This document shows positions 9,891 through 18,984 of a stretch of DNA of 64,000 bases, one piece after another. The notes below the pieces were generated by a model that searched no databases, was not told where the DNA came from, and saw only the letters and a list, made by a program, of their open reading frames with translations. Each line of letters opens with the position of its first letter. The first letter of the stretch is position 1. Both the position numbers and the translations under genes were made by a program. This stretch comes from a cyanobacterium endosymbiont of Rhopalodia gibberula (GTDB lineage Bacteria; Cyanobacteriota; Cyanobacteriia; Cyanobacteriales; Microcystaceae): positions 1,959,740 through 2,023,739 of the forward strand of contig NZ_AP018341.1 in NCBI RefSeq assembly GCF_003574135.1, in the 5' to 3' direction.

Positions 9891-10569
9891 TGATTTACTG
9901 AAAAAATCTTCTCATAATTGAGGATAAAAAGGTAAACTGGTTTTGTGTTATGCTGTTTTGTAAGTGACTACTTTAGTCTTGATTGTTAGTAATTGCTATT
10001 TTTTGATAATCATCAACATCGTCTTATTTTAACTTAGATACTGAGAATAACAACTGTGTTTCTAAATCTTGTTAAATTTACCTTGCACTAGGGTAAAATA
10101 AGAGCATAAATACTTATATTAGGCTGTTTATAGTAAAGGAAATACTTTGGAATTTATGCTGAGTGCTAAAAAACCGTACAAGTGGCTAAAAGACCTTGTA
10201 ATTAACTTCGTTAACCATGAACATAATAAACAATCTAAAGTAATTAATCTATATAAAAACAAGGTTTATATCTAAGCTATTTAAAAACCTTAAAAAGATA
10301 AAAATCCTGAATAAAGATAGTAAATTAAGACAAGCGGAATGTCTAATTATATTCTCATCAACTTGGACTAAAGCTGCATATTATCTGTAGGAGTCAATGA
10401 CCATTGACTCCTACAGATAATATGCAGCTAAACTTCAGGAAATTTATATAAATAGTCGAAGAGAACAAAATCATAAAAGAGTGAAGATGATAACCAACAC
10501 TCCAAAAAATTAGATTGGCATATGGTACGATGGCTGTATACCTTTAAACTTTTGGCGACGGAACCTTAA
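9891..10569. other. Spacer with long palindrome
   Basis: No gene recognised. Holds the 28-bp-arm inverted repeat at 10372-10429. Confidence 0.6.
10372..10429. repeat. Perfect inverted repeat, 28-bp arms, 2-base spacer
   Basis: Arms 10372-10399 and 10402-10429 are exact reverse complements. The sequence differs from the other palindromes here. It is 140 bases beyond the 3' end of the HMA-protein gene and could serve as its terminator, though no T-run follows. Confidence 0.7.
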
Positions 10570-10767
10570 TTAATATTCAACAGTATGCCCTGTCCCTTCA
10601 ATAATTTTTTTAATAGTTTCTTCAGAAACCGTTGTTTCAACAGTAACAATTTTTGTAGAAACATCAATAGATACGGTAGTCCCCGGCTTTTCACTTTGGA
10701 CTGCTTTAGTGATAGTATTGGCGCAAGCTTCACAGGCAATAGTAGGGACTTTGAATGTGATATTCAT
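10570..10767 (-). CDS. Heavy-metal-associated (HMA) domain protein, Atx1-like metallochaperone
   Basis: A 65-residue ferredoxin-fold HMA domain. With the start at 10767 the protein begins MNITFKVPTIACEACANTI; the metal-binding CxxC is C12-E-A-C15, followed by the usual beta-alpha-beta-beta-alpha-beta pattern ending TGHTVEY. Such proteins carry Cu(I) to P-type ATPases such as the thylakoid and plasma-membrane transporters of cyanobacteria. An in-frame upstream ATG at 10800 would add 11 residues (MISNILRSSCA) that do not fit the fold, so I prefer the inner start. It is a lone intact gene in a decayed area, which argues that it is under selection. The metal is inferred, and the residue before the CxxC is Ala rather than the more usual Met-x-Cys. 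Confidence 0.85.
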   Translation of the reverse strand: MNITFKVPTIACEACANTITKAVQSEKPGTTVSIDVSTKIVTVETTVSEETIKKIIEGTGHTVEY

Positions 10768-11132
10768 AGCACAACTGGATCGTAATATATTTGAGATCAT
10801 CCAAATTATAACTCAATCTAAATAAAATAAAGATCATCGTCAATAATATAATATTTCTATATTAATTAATAACTATTAACTATACGATAGCCATTACTAG
10901 TTTAAAGCTGAATATTTGGTACTATTTTTTATATAAATTTTACTTTATTTTTTATTTCTTCAAAAAATCTTATCCATAGAATATAGATTAAATTCTCATT
11001 TAATAATCTATCTTGGGATGAAAGCAATACTTTATGAGCATGAACGGATTTTTTAGAAGTCATAAATTGAGCTCAAGATCGTAATTTTTTCGTAATATCA
11101 GTGTAGATAGTAACTGGAAATTAATAGTTAAT
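10768..11132. other. Spacer between sufR and the HMA gene
   Basis: AT-rich; no gene, RNA or strong hairpin seen. Confidence 0.6.
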
Positions 11133-11801
11133 TTAGTTAGCTTGAATTAAGTACCCACAATTGTGTTCTCCTTTATTAATCCAGTGGGTTCTTTCAACAG
11201 TGCAATCAGGTAAAATTTCGGCAAACATTTCCAATTCGTGACCGCAGACTGTGGGGTAAGATTCAGCTACTTCAGAAATTGCACAATGGTGCTCTGCCAA
11301 GATATACCCTTCTTTTAAGGATTGACAACTATTTTTAGGATTAAATAAGTGTATTTCTGCCATATAACCTTCTTCTTGCCGTAATTTAACTAACTTACTT
11401 ACCCTTTCTCCAAGTGGTCCATTACCAATGCGCTGGCGATAGTCTTCAGCTTTACGTTCCCATTGTTTGCGTAAAACTTCTCCTACCTGTTGTTCCCCTA
11501 AGGTCTCAGTGAGAGTTTTAAGGAAAGAAACTGCAAATTCTCCATAGCGACTAGGGAAGTGATCGCGTCCTTGTTTACTGAGATAATAAATATGTTGGGG
11601 CCTTCCTAAACCAACTTGTTGAGATTGATGTTGAATTAAGTCCTCAGTTTCCAAGTCTTTGAGGTGGCGGCGAGTTGCTTGAGGTGTAATTTCCAAAGCT
11701 TGGGCTAATTCAGAAGCCTTGGCTTGACCATGTTTAAGCAAATAATTCAGAATATCTTCTTTAGTTGAAGGGGGATGAATAATAGTCATCGTTTCGGTCA
11801 C
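11133..11801 (-). CDS. sufR: Iron-sulfur cluster-sensing repressor SufR
   Basis: SufR is the DeoR/ArsR-like repressor of the cyanobacterial suf operon; a bound 4Fe-4S cluster tunes DNA binding to cluster status. The 222-residue protein has an N-terminal winged helix (EDILNYLLKHGQAKASELAQ and ITPQATRRHLKDLE, residues 15-51), then a C-terminal sensor domain. Its cysteines C173, C186, C200 and C215 are spaced C-X12-C-X13-C-X14-C, exactly the SufR ligand pattern. An extra Cys is at 159. It is divergent from sufBCDS, the standard arrangement, and the shared 370-base spacer carries an ACAAC-N6-GTTGT operator at 11928-11943, so autoregulation is expected. Confidence 0.96.
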   Translation of the reverse strand: MTETMTIIHPPSTKEDILNYLLKHGQAKASELAQALEITPQATRRHLKDLETEDLIQHQSQQVGLGRPQHIYYLSKQGRDHFPSRYGEFAVSFLKTLTETLGEQQVGEVLRKQWERKAEDYRQRIGNGPLGERVSKLVKLRQEEGYMAEIHLFNPKNSCQSLKEGYILAEHHCAISEVAESYPTVCGHELEMFAEILPDCTVERTHWINKGEHNCGYLIQAN

Positions 11802-11927
11802 TGGCTAATTGGGTGGAACTGGGATAAGCAGTGGTATAGAAACGCTAGGAATATCTTAATCATTATGGCTTTATTCCTGATGCGCCGTTGTCAATAAATC
11901 TTCAAAAAAGATTTTAATGTGACTTTG

Positions 11928-11943
11928 ACAACAATCACGTTGT
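11928..11943. promoter_or_regulatory. SufR operator
   Basis: ACAAC-AATCAC-GTTGT is a perfect match to the known SufR inverted repeat (CAAC-N6-GTTG). It overlaps a perfect TTGACA at 11925-11930 that could be a -35 box for the sufB side, although a well-spaced -10 is not obvious (TAGAAT at 11954-11959 is 23 bases away). A small inverted repeat ATTCTA-TTG-TAGAAT follows at 11945-11959. I found only one full operator, whereas Synechocystis has more than one. Confidence 0.85.
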
Positions 11944-12171
11944 TATTCTATTGTAGAATAAGGTTGAGCAATACAAAAATTGTTTTAGTAAACACAAGGA
12001 CTTTTGCGAGAGAACCTCTCTGTCTGGACCGTCGTTGTCGACCGCATGTAACTAAAGCGCGTTTTTGACGATATATAAAATTGTGAGACCCAAAACATCT
12101 ACTTCCGAGTGCGGTAGACTTTTCACCCTTGAAGCTGGGGACTCTCTAGATATCCTAAGAGAAATTATCAA
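11944..12171 (+). promoter_or_regulatory. Long sufB leader region
   Basis: The 228 bases from the operator to the sufB start are less AT-rich than other spacers and contain short G/C-rich stretches (about 12010-12055 and 12100-12150). There is a -10-like TATAAA in the GATATATAAAATTG stretch near 12070. The region could be an extended 5' untranslated leader or hold a second promoter. No known RNA family recognised. Confidence 0.35.
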
Positions 12172-13638
12172 ATGGAAACGGAGAACAAACAACTTATGAG
12201 TGAGACATCAGTTAAAATCCTGGTTAACCAACCCTATAAATATGGGTTTGTTACCGATATAGAGTCCGATAAGCTCCCTCGTGGTATTAATGAGGATATT
12301 ATTCGTCTGATTTCTGCGAAAAAAAAAGAACCGGACTTTATGTTGTCTTTTCGTCTAAAGGCTTACCGACAATGGCAAAAGATGACAGAGCCAACTTGGC
12401 CTCATGTCACTTATCCGCCCATTGACTATCAGAATATCATCTATTATTCTGCCCCTAAACAAAAGAAAGAAAAATTAGGCAGTCTTGATGAGGTTGACCC
12501 GACTTTACTTGAAACTTTCGAGAAGTTAGGTATTCCTCTATCTGAGCAAAAAAGATTAGGAAACGTAGCAGTGGATGCTATTTTTGACAGTGTTTCTGTA
12601 GCGACAACCTTTAAAGAAAAATTAGCTGAATCTGGGGTTATTTTTTGTTCCATTTCAGAAGCTTTACAAGAACATCCTGGTTTGGTTCAAAAATATCTCG
12701 GTTCAGTAGTTCCAGCCAATGATAATTTCTTTGCTGCTCTCAATGCAGCAGTTTTTAGTGATGGTTCTTTTGTATTTATACCCAAAGGGGTTAAATGCCC
12801 TATGGAACTATCTACTTATTTTCGGATTAACAGCGGAGATACAGGGCAATTTGAACGGACATTAATTGTGGCTGAAGAAAAAGCTTCTGTTAGCTATCTA
12901 GAAGGGTGTACCGCACCGATGTATGATAGTAATCAACTTCATGCTGCCGTAGTAGAGTTAGTAGCTTTAGATGATGCTGACATTAAATATTCTACTGTCC
13001 AAAATTGGTATGCAGGGGATGAAAATGGTAGAGGAGGAATCTATAACTTTGTTACTAAACGAGGTTTATGTAAAGGGGTTGATTCTAAGATTTCTTGGAC
13101 TCAGGTAGAAACAGGTTCTGCTATTACTTGGAAATATCCGAGTTGTGTCTTAGTGGGTGATAACTCGGTTGGAGAATTTTATTCCATCGCTCTCACTAAT
13201 AATAAACAACAGGCAGATACAGGAACGAAAATGATCCATATTGGCAAAAACACTCGTAGCACTATTATTTCTAAGGGTATTTCTGCGGGCGGTTCTAAAA
13301 ACAGTTACCGTGGATTAGTAAAAATGGGACCAAAAGCTACAGGGTCAAGAAACTACTCCCAATGTGATTCAATGTTGATTGGAGATAAAGCTGAAGCTAA
13401 TACCTTTCCTTACATTCAGGCAAATAATAATACTTCTACGGTAGAACATGAAGCTTCAACCTCTAAAATTGGAGAGGACCAATTATTCTACTTCGCCCAA
13501 CGAGGGATCCCTGAAGAAGATGCTATCTCTATGTTAGTGAGTGGTTTTTGTAAAGATGTCCTTAGTGAGTTACCGATGGAATTTGCTGCCGAAGCTGATA
13601 GACTTCTAGGTCTTAAATTAGAAACATCTGTCGGCTAA
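12172..13638 (+). CDS. sufB: Fe-S cluster assembly scaffold SufB
   Basis: SufB is the core subunit of the SufBC2D scaffold on which Fe-S clusters are built from SufS-derived sulfur. The 488-residue protein carries the N-terminal [14 protein letters not shown] block, [19 protein letters not shown] in the beta-helix core, and a C-terminal region with [20 protein letters not shown] and [21 protein letters not shown], typical of the family. An alternative start at 12196 ([12 protein letters not shown]) resembles other cyanobacterial SufB N-termini better and has GGAG 12 bases upstream; the first eight residues are therefore uncertain. It heads the sufBCDS operon, followed by sufC after 75 bases. 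Confidence 0.97.
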   Translation: METENKQLMSETSVKILVNQPYKYGFVTDIESDKLPRGINEDIIRLISAKKKEPDFMLSFRLKAYRQWQKMTEPTWPHVTYPPIDYQNIIYYSAPKQKKEKLGSLDEVDPTLLETFEKLGIPLSEQKRLGNVAVDAIFDSVSVATTFKEKLAESGVIFCSISEALQEHPGLVQKYLGSVVPANDNFFAALNAAVFSDGSFVFIPKGVKCPMELSTYFRINSGDTGQFERTLIVAEEKASVSYLEGCTAPMYDSNQLHAAVVELVALDDADIKYSTVQNWYAGDENGRGGIYNFVTKRGLCKGVDSKISWTQVETGSAITWKYPSCVLVGDNSVGEFYSIALTNNKQQADTGTKMIHIGKNTRSTIISKGISAGGSKNSYRGLVKMGPKATGSRNYSQCDSMLIGDKAEANTFPYIQANNNTSTVEHEASTSKIGEDQLFYFAQRGIPEEDAISMLVSGFCKDVLSELPMEFAAEADRLLGLKLETSVG

Positions 13639-13713
13639 GCTAGGGTAGATAATGCCCACTTTACTTCAAGTTTTAAACACACAAAGTCTAGTTATTAATT
13701 CTTACAAAAATCA

Positions 13714-14484
13714 ATGAGTGAAGTTATCCTATCAGTTCAAAATCTAACAGCTAATGTTGAAGGAAAACCTATTCTAAAAGGTGTTAGCCTGGAAATCAAA
13801 GCCGGGGAAATTCATGCGATTATGGGAAGAAATGGGTCTGGTAAAAGTACTCTGTCAAAAGTGTTAGCGGGACATCCTGATTATGAAATAACTGGTGGAA
13901 ATATAATTTATAAAGGGGAAGAAATTATTGGAAAAAGTCCAACTGAACGGGCAAATATGGGAATTTTTCTGGCTTTTCAGTATCCTTTAGAAATTCCAGG
14001 GGTAAGTAACTTAGATTTCCTGCGGGTGGCTTACAATGCTCATCGGAAATATCAGGGGCTAGAAGAAATTGACACCTTTGATTTTGAAGACTTAGTAGAA
14101 GAAAAGTTAGATGTTGTCAAGATGAGCCCTAGCTTTTTGGAAAGAAGTTTAAACGAAGGGTTTTCTGGGGGAGAAAAAAAACGCAATGAAGTTTTACAAA
14201 TGGCCTTATTAGAACCTACCCTAGGCATTTTAGATGAGATTGATTCTGGACTAGATATCGATGCGTTAAGAATTGTTGCTAATGGAGTCAATAAATTGGC
14301 TACTGATGAGAACGCTTTTTTGTTGATTACCCACTACCAAAGGTTACTTAACTACATTGAACCCCAGTATATCCACGTAATGCACAATGGACAAATCGTA
14401 ACGACAGGAGGAAAAGAGTTAGCTCTTGAGCTTGAAGAAAGCGGTTATGACTTTGTCGAAGAAAAGCTGTTGGCTAACGCCTAA
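13714..14484 (+). CDS. sufC: Fe-S assembly ATPase SufC
   Basis: The ABC-type ATPase of the SufBCD scaffold, 256 residues, without membrane segments. Walker A is GRNGSGKST at 38-46, the Q-loop lies in [13 protein letters not shown], the signature is [10 protein letters not shown] and Walker [13 protein letters not shown]. The SufC-specific family feature of the D-loop/H-loop end ([10 protein letters not shown]) is present. Position three of conserved order B-C-D-S, 64 bases ahead of sufD, supports a single SufR-controlled transcript. Confidence 0.97.
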   Translation: MSEVILSVQNLTANVEGKPILKGVSLEIKAGEIHAIMGRNGSGKSTLSKVLAGHPDYEITGGNIIYKGEEIIGKSPTERANMGIFLAFQYPLEIPGVSNLDFLRVAYNAHRKYQGLEEIDTFDFEDLVEEKLDVVKMSPSFLERSLNEGFSGGEKKRNEVLQMALLEPTLGILDEIDSGLDIDALRIVANGVNKLATDENAFLLITHYQRLLNYIEPQYIHVMHNGQIVTTGGKELALELEESGYDFVEEKLLANA

Positions 14485-14548
14485 AAGTATCCCCTAACAA
14501 CTTAATAAATTATCCCATATCTGAATCTTTCATAAGGGAAGTGATTAT

Positions 14549-15913
14549 ATGACAACATCGATCATAAAAAAAAGTGCACGTATCAACCAAATTTGGGAGA
14601 ATATTCTACTGGGATTGTCAAAAGAACGTCAATCTCAAGCAGTAGGTGAGCTGCAATTTCTATCAAAATTGCGGGAAGATGCAGTATCTGAGGCCCGGAC
14701 ACTGAACTTCCCGACAAGACAGGATGAAGATTGGAGATTTGCTGACTTGTCTGAATTGTCTAATATTCAGTTTAAACCGACAAAATCGGCTAATACCATT
14801 TCTCTAGAAAATTTATCCCCTTTCATATTACCCGAGGTACAAGAAAGTCGGCTCATTTTTGTTAATGGAGAGTATGTCCCTGAATTATCAAATTTATCTG
14901 CTTTACCTGAAGGGGTATATGTAGGAAATTTAATGGAGCTTCCCGAATCGAAGAAAGCCAAAGTTGTTCATTATCTGGGGAAAAATAACGAGGAAAAAGA
15001 CTTTTTCACTCTGACAAATACGGCAGATCTTTATCAGATTGCTATCGTTTGGGTCGACCCAGATATTATTGTCGACGTTCCTATTGATTTAATTTTTGTA
15101 TCTGTTCCTACAGATTCTCATAATTTAATTCAACCTCGTGTTTTAATGATAGCCGAAACAGGGTCAAATGTTACTTTTGTAGAAAATTATACGGCTATTG
15201 CCCAAGAATGTTCCAGTGTTGTAGAGAACAAACCTTATTTAGTAAATGGGGTAACAGAGATATTTTTGGAAAACAATGCCCACATTAATCATAGTCGAAT
15301 TCAACGAGAATTAGGAGATAGCTTTCACATCGGAAAAACCACAATTACCCAAAATCAAGAGAGTCGTTATATTTGTAATGATATTAGTCTAGGTGCAAAA
15401 CTCTCTCGCCACACTCTTAATGTGTTTCAACAAGGAAAGCAAACCGAAACTTACCTGAGTGGTCTGACAATGGTCGGAAGTTTACAGATTTCAGATACTC
15501 ATAGCGCAGTCTATCTTGACTATCCCCATGGAACAATCCATCAATTACACAAATGTATCATTGATGATCATGGGCATGGGATATTTAACGGTAAAATTTT
15601 CGTTCAAAAACCAGCACAGTTAACTAATGCAACCCAATTAAACCGAAATTTGTTGCTATCTTCAAAAGCCCGTATTGATACTAAACCAGAATTACAAATT
15701 ACTGCAGATAATGTTAAATGTTCTCACGGGGCAACTATTAGTCAATTAGAATCTGATGAACTCTTTTATTTACAAAGTCGTGGGTTAAGTCAAAACGACG
15801 CCCGTAACCTCTTAATTGATGCTTTTGCCACCGAAATCTTAGATAAACTTCCTCTTAAATCTCTGCGTCAAAGACTCGCTCAATGTGTTGCCTGTCGCAC
15901 TTTAGAATCCTAA
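14549..15913 (+). CDS. sufD: Fe-S cluster assembly protein SufD
   Basis: SufD is the SufB paralogue that forms the heterodimer in SufBC2D and is needed for iron entry. The 454-residue product has a divergent N-terminal half with FPTRQDEDWRFADLSEL (family hallmark, residues about 51-67), a beta-helix core and the conserved C-terminal block KCSHGATISQLESDELFYLQ, with Cys and His that correspond to the iron-site residues of the family. GGGAAG before the ATG at 14549 suits a ribosome binding site. It ends 86 bases before sufS. Confidence 0.96.
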   Translation: MTTSIIKKSARINQIWENILLGLSKERQSQAVGELQFLSKLREDAVSEARTLNFPTRQDEDWRFADLSELSNIQFKPTKSANTISLENLSPFILPEVQESRLIFVNGEYVPELSNLSALPEGVYVGNLMELPESKKAKVVHYLGKNNEEKDFFTLTNTADLYQIAIVWVDPDIIVDVPIDLIFVSVPTDSHNLIQPRVLMIAETGSNVTFVENYTAIAQECSSVVENKPYLVNGVTEIFLENNAHINHSRIQRELGDSFHIGKTTITQNQESRYICNDISLGAKLSRHTLNVFQQGKQTETYLSGLTMVGSLQISDTHSAVYLDYPHGTIHQLHKCIIDDHGHGIFNGKIFVQKPAQLTNATQLNRNLLLSSKARIDTKPELQITADNVKCSHGATISQLESDELFYLQSRGLSQNDARNLLIDAFATEILDKLPLKSLRQRLAQCVACRTLES

Positions 15914-15999
15914 ATAAATTATTAATTGCCTTAATAACTTATGTAGAAATATTTCAAGATGTTCAAGCCTCTAACTAACTCTTAACGTTTGAATTTGTC

Positions 16000-17259
16000 A
16001 TGATTTCTGTAAAAGAAAAAACTCTCGCTGCTAAAGTTCGTTCTGATTTTCCAATTTTACACCAAGAAATTAACGGAAAGTCATTGGTTTATCTCGACAA
16101 TGCTGCAACTTCTCAAAAACCTTTAATTGTCCTCGATACCCTGCGTCATTACTATGAAAAATATAACGCCAATGTTCATCGAGGGGCGCATAGTTTGAGT
16201 GTGCGGGCAACAGAAGCATATGAAGGGGCGAGAGACAAGGTAGCAAAATTTATCAATTCCGAATCATCTCAAGAAATTGTTTTTACTCGTAATGCTACAG
16301 AAGCCATTAATTTAGTCGCTTATAGTTGGGGATTAACCAACTTAAAGCCGGGAGATGAAATTATTATTTCCGTCATGGAACACCATAGTAATATTGTCCC
16401 CTGGCAAATGATAGCTCAAAAAACAGGGGCAGTAATCAAATATGTCTTCTTAACTGAACAAGAAGAATTTGATTTAGATCAGTTTAAATCCTTGTTATCT
16501 CGTAAGACAAGATTAGTAGCTATCGTCCATGTTTCTAATACGTTGGGCTGTATTAACCCAGTAAGAGAAATCACTTCTGCAGCTCATCAAGTGGGAGCAA
16601 AGGTATTAATTGATGCTTGTCAAAGTGCGCCCCATTTAGCTATTGATGTGCAGCACATTGGCTGTGATTGGTTGGTGGCTAGTGGACATAAAATGTGTGC
16701 TCCTACGGGAATTGGGTTTCTCTATGGTAAGAAAGAGATTTTAGAAGGTATGCCTCCTTTTCTTGGTGGAGGAGAAATGATAGGAGAGGTATTTCTTGAG
16801 GGGTTTACCCATGGAAAACTACCCCATAAATTTGAAGCAGGAACCCCTGCTGTTGGTGAAGTTATAGCCTTAGGAGCAGCAGTGGATTATTTAACAACTA
16901 TTGGATTGGATAAAATCCATGTTTATGAAGAAGAATTGACTACCTATTTGTTTAAAAGATTAACAGAAATTTCTAAGATACGGATTTATGGATCTAAGTC
17001 TAATTTAGACGGTAAAGGAAGAGCAGCATTAGCTTCCTTTAATGTCGAAGGAATTCATGGGAGTGATTTATCAACCTTATTAGATAATGAAGGAATTTCC
17101 ATTCGATCAGGACACCATTGCACTCAACCCTTACATCGCCTATTTAATGCCTCAGGAAGTGCCAGAGTAAGTTTATATTTTTATAATACCCTTGAGGAAA
17201 TTGACAGCTTTATTTTAGCTTTAAAAGAAACGATTGATTTTTTCACTGAAATTATGTGA
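16000..17259 (+). CDS. sufS: Cysteine desulfurase SufS
   Basis: SufS takes sulfur from cysteine as a persulfide and passes it to the SufBCD scaffold. The class V aminotransferase-fold enzyme of 419 residues shows [12 protein letters not shown] at 30-41, the PLP lysine K231 in [12 protein letters not shown], and the catalytic cysteine C374 in [14 protein letters not shown]. This is a group II desulfurase loop. No SufE is in the window; the usual partner must be encoded elsewhere. Last gene of sufBCDS; a GGTGGGA/TCCCACC hairpin follows at 17287-17303. Confidence 0.97.
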   Translation: MISVKEKTLAAKVRSDFPILHQEINGKSLVYLDNAATSQKPLIVLDTLRHYYEKYNANVHRGAHSLSVRATEAYEGARDKVAKFINSESSQEIVFTRNATEAINLVAYSWGLTNLKPGDEIIISVMEHHSNIVPWQMIAQKTGAVIKYVFLTEQEEFDLDQFKSLLSRKTRLVAIVHVSNTLGCINPVREITSAAHQVGAKVLIDACQSAPHLAIDVQHIGCDWLVASGHKMCAPTGIGFLYGKKEILEGMPPFLGGGEMIGEVFLEGFTHGKLPHKFEAGTPAVGEVIALGAAVDYLTTIGLDKIHVYEEELTTYLFKRLTEISKIRIYGSKSNLDGKGRAALASFNVEGIHGSDLSTLLDNEGISIRSGHHCTQPLHRLFNASGSARVSLYFYNTLEEIDSFILALKETIDFFTEIM

Positions 17260-17286
17260 TAATGAAAGACAGTCTGCGTTTTTTGG

Positions 17287-17303
17287 GGTGGGAAGGTCCC
17301 ACC
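17287..17303 (+). terminator. Probable terminator of sufBCDS
   Basis: Stem GGTGGGA/TCCCACC with a 3-base loop, 28 bases after the sufS stop, followed by a pyrimidine-rich stretch. The long T-run of a textbook terminator is missing. Confidence 0.55.
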
Positions 17304-17576
17304 TCTTCTCATCTATTTTAGTATTTTCGCTTGAGTAATTGATAATTGCAAATATACAAAAAGTTGGTGAGAGTTATATTTCACTACTCTTCTGGACTAA
17401 GTGTGACGAGTTATTGAAATATGACTTCCTAATTTTTTTATGACTGTATTCTATAAACTACATAAGTTTGATTTTGATAAAAATCAAGACTTTAAATCTT
17501 TGTTTATTGTAATTTTATTACATCCCTTACAGAAGAAGCTATTTTACTAACTTTAAAATTTTTTCTAATCATTTCC

Positions 17577-18718
17577 CTAGAGTATGTTCCTTTTTTTACC
17601 CAAAATTCCTTGGAATCGCAAGACCATTAATTTAATTAAAATTAAGCAGGTAACCATCACACGAAATACACCTGTCTGATTCTGAGTAAACCTTCTTAAT
17701 TGAGGGAGAATAAAACAATTTATATAATCATAACCCCAAATAATAATTGACCTTAAGATTATCCCTATGTTACTTTCTATACCTCCTAAAATAATAGAAA
17801 TCCAAGTATTAAAAGTTAATAACAGTTCAGAACTTTTTTGATAAATAGTAGTTAATTGCTAAACAAAGAAAGATCTTATAATTTCTAAAATCGCTCCCTT
17901 AACAGGAAGGATTCTAATTTATAGAATAAAATGTTCTCCCCTAACGCTTTGGTAATATCTTCATCCTCTCTAATTACTTTTAAAATACGTCCCCAAGGGG
18001 AATAAACTAAAAATTATAATCCTGCATGAACAATGGCTAATGTCAATAAAGCTAACACCATCAATCCAGCTCTGTACGTATAGTTAGAAATAGTAACAGT
18101 CCCAGGAACTTAAAATAAGGTAATAAATAATGTGGTTAGAACTCTCCAAACAATCAAACTCAGAGGTTTTCTATGTTCAATACTTTTTCCTTGAATTCGT
18201 TGATATTGTCACCATTGTTAAGACAGGTTATTCCATAATAGCCATTCAGTATAAATTGTTAATAAGGTTAACACAGTGAGCAAAATAAATTTAGTCAATA
18301 GATTTTCTTTAAAATCTAAGGGAGTAGATAGTTTTTTGCCACAAAATTCTCACCTGTCAGCCATTCATCACTATTAACAATTAGGCAAATTAATTCAGAT
18401 ACACCAATGGTAATAATTGCTAAATAGTCTTCTCCTAAACGCAGTATCGATAGACCAATTCCTAACCCTAGAATCGCAAAAAAAATCGCTTCAATTAAGA
18501 CAGCCAGAATAATAGGAAAGCCTTTAATCGTTAAGAGAGCAGACTTTAGCAAAGCTGTAGTGTAAGCTCCAAAGGTCATAAATACAACCACTCCGAAGTT
18601 GGTGAGTACTGTTGTAAATCTCCCATTGTAGGTTTAACCCTAATGCAAAAATACCATAGAAGGTTGATAAGATAACTAGAAAAACAATGTAATCACTGAT
18701 AGCAAAAAGTTAATCCAT
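17577..18718 (-). pseudogene. natD: Decayed amino-acid ABC transporter permease, NatD/LivM type
   Basis: Read on minus from the ATG at 18718, pieces in different frames give IFALGLNLQW, VVVFMTFGAYTTALL, LRLGEDYLAIITIGVSELI, then DITKALGENILFYKLESFLL, TFNTWISIILGG and a tail ending QGILGKK with TAG at 17577-17579. This is the full length of a LivM-family permease, closest in memory to the neutral amino-acid permease NatD of cyanobacteria. Stops and frameshifts break it throughout; a 91-codon stretch at 18316-18591 happens to stay open. Uptake of neutral amino acids by this route is lost unless another copy exists. No sibling nat genes lie next to it. Confidence 0.87.
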
Positions 18719-18984
18719 AATATGGATGACTAATAGATAAATTAAGATATGGAGTAACTGTGATTGTATCGTCATTACGAGCAATTAAGCAGTAACTTCT
18801 TTGCTAAAGTCTGAAGTGTTTCTAGAAAACATTTAGGACCTCGTATAAGTCTTAAAAAACTAGCCTTGTTTTTTAGGACTTTACAATTAAAATCTCAAAT
18901 TTAAATTATTTGACGCGGAACTTAAATCGGGGATAATGTTTAGACACGAAATTACACGGATGTTAACTCTTACTCTAATAGTTT

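Noticed and set aside
7222-10429. Palindromes considered as a CRISPR array or transposon ends
   Set aside because: The units differ in sequence and spacing is irregular, so there is no repeat-spacer pattern; and no flanking direct repeats or intact transposase.
12109-12118. AGTGCGGTAG also found near 49597-49606
   Set aside because: A ten-base match with different flanks; too short to call a repeat family.
18316-18591. 91-codon membrane frame considered as a real small gene
   Set aside because: It is an internal piece of the natD pseudogene.
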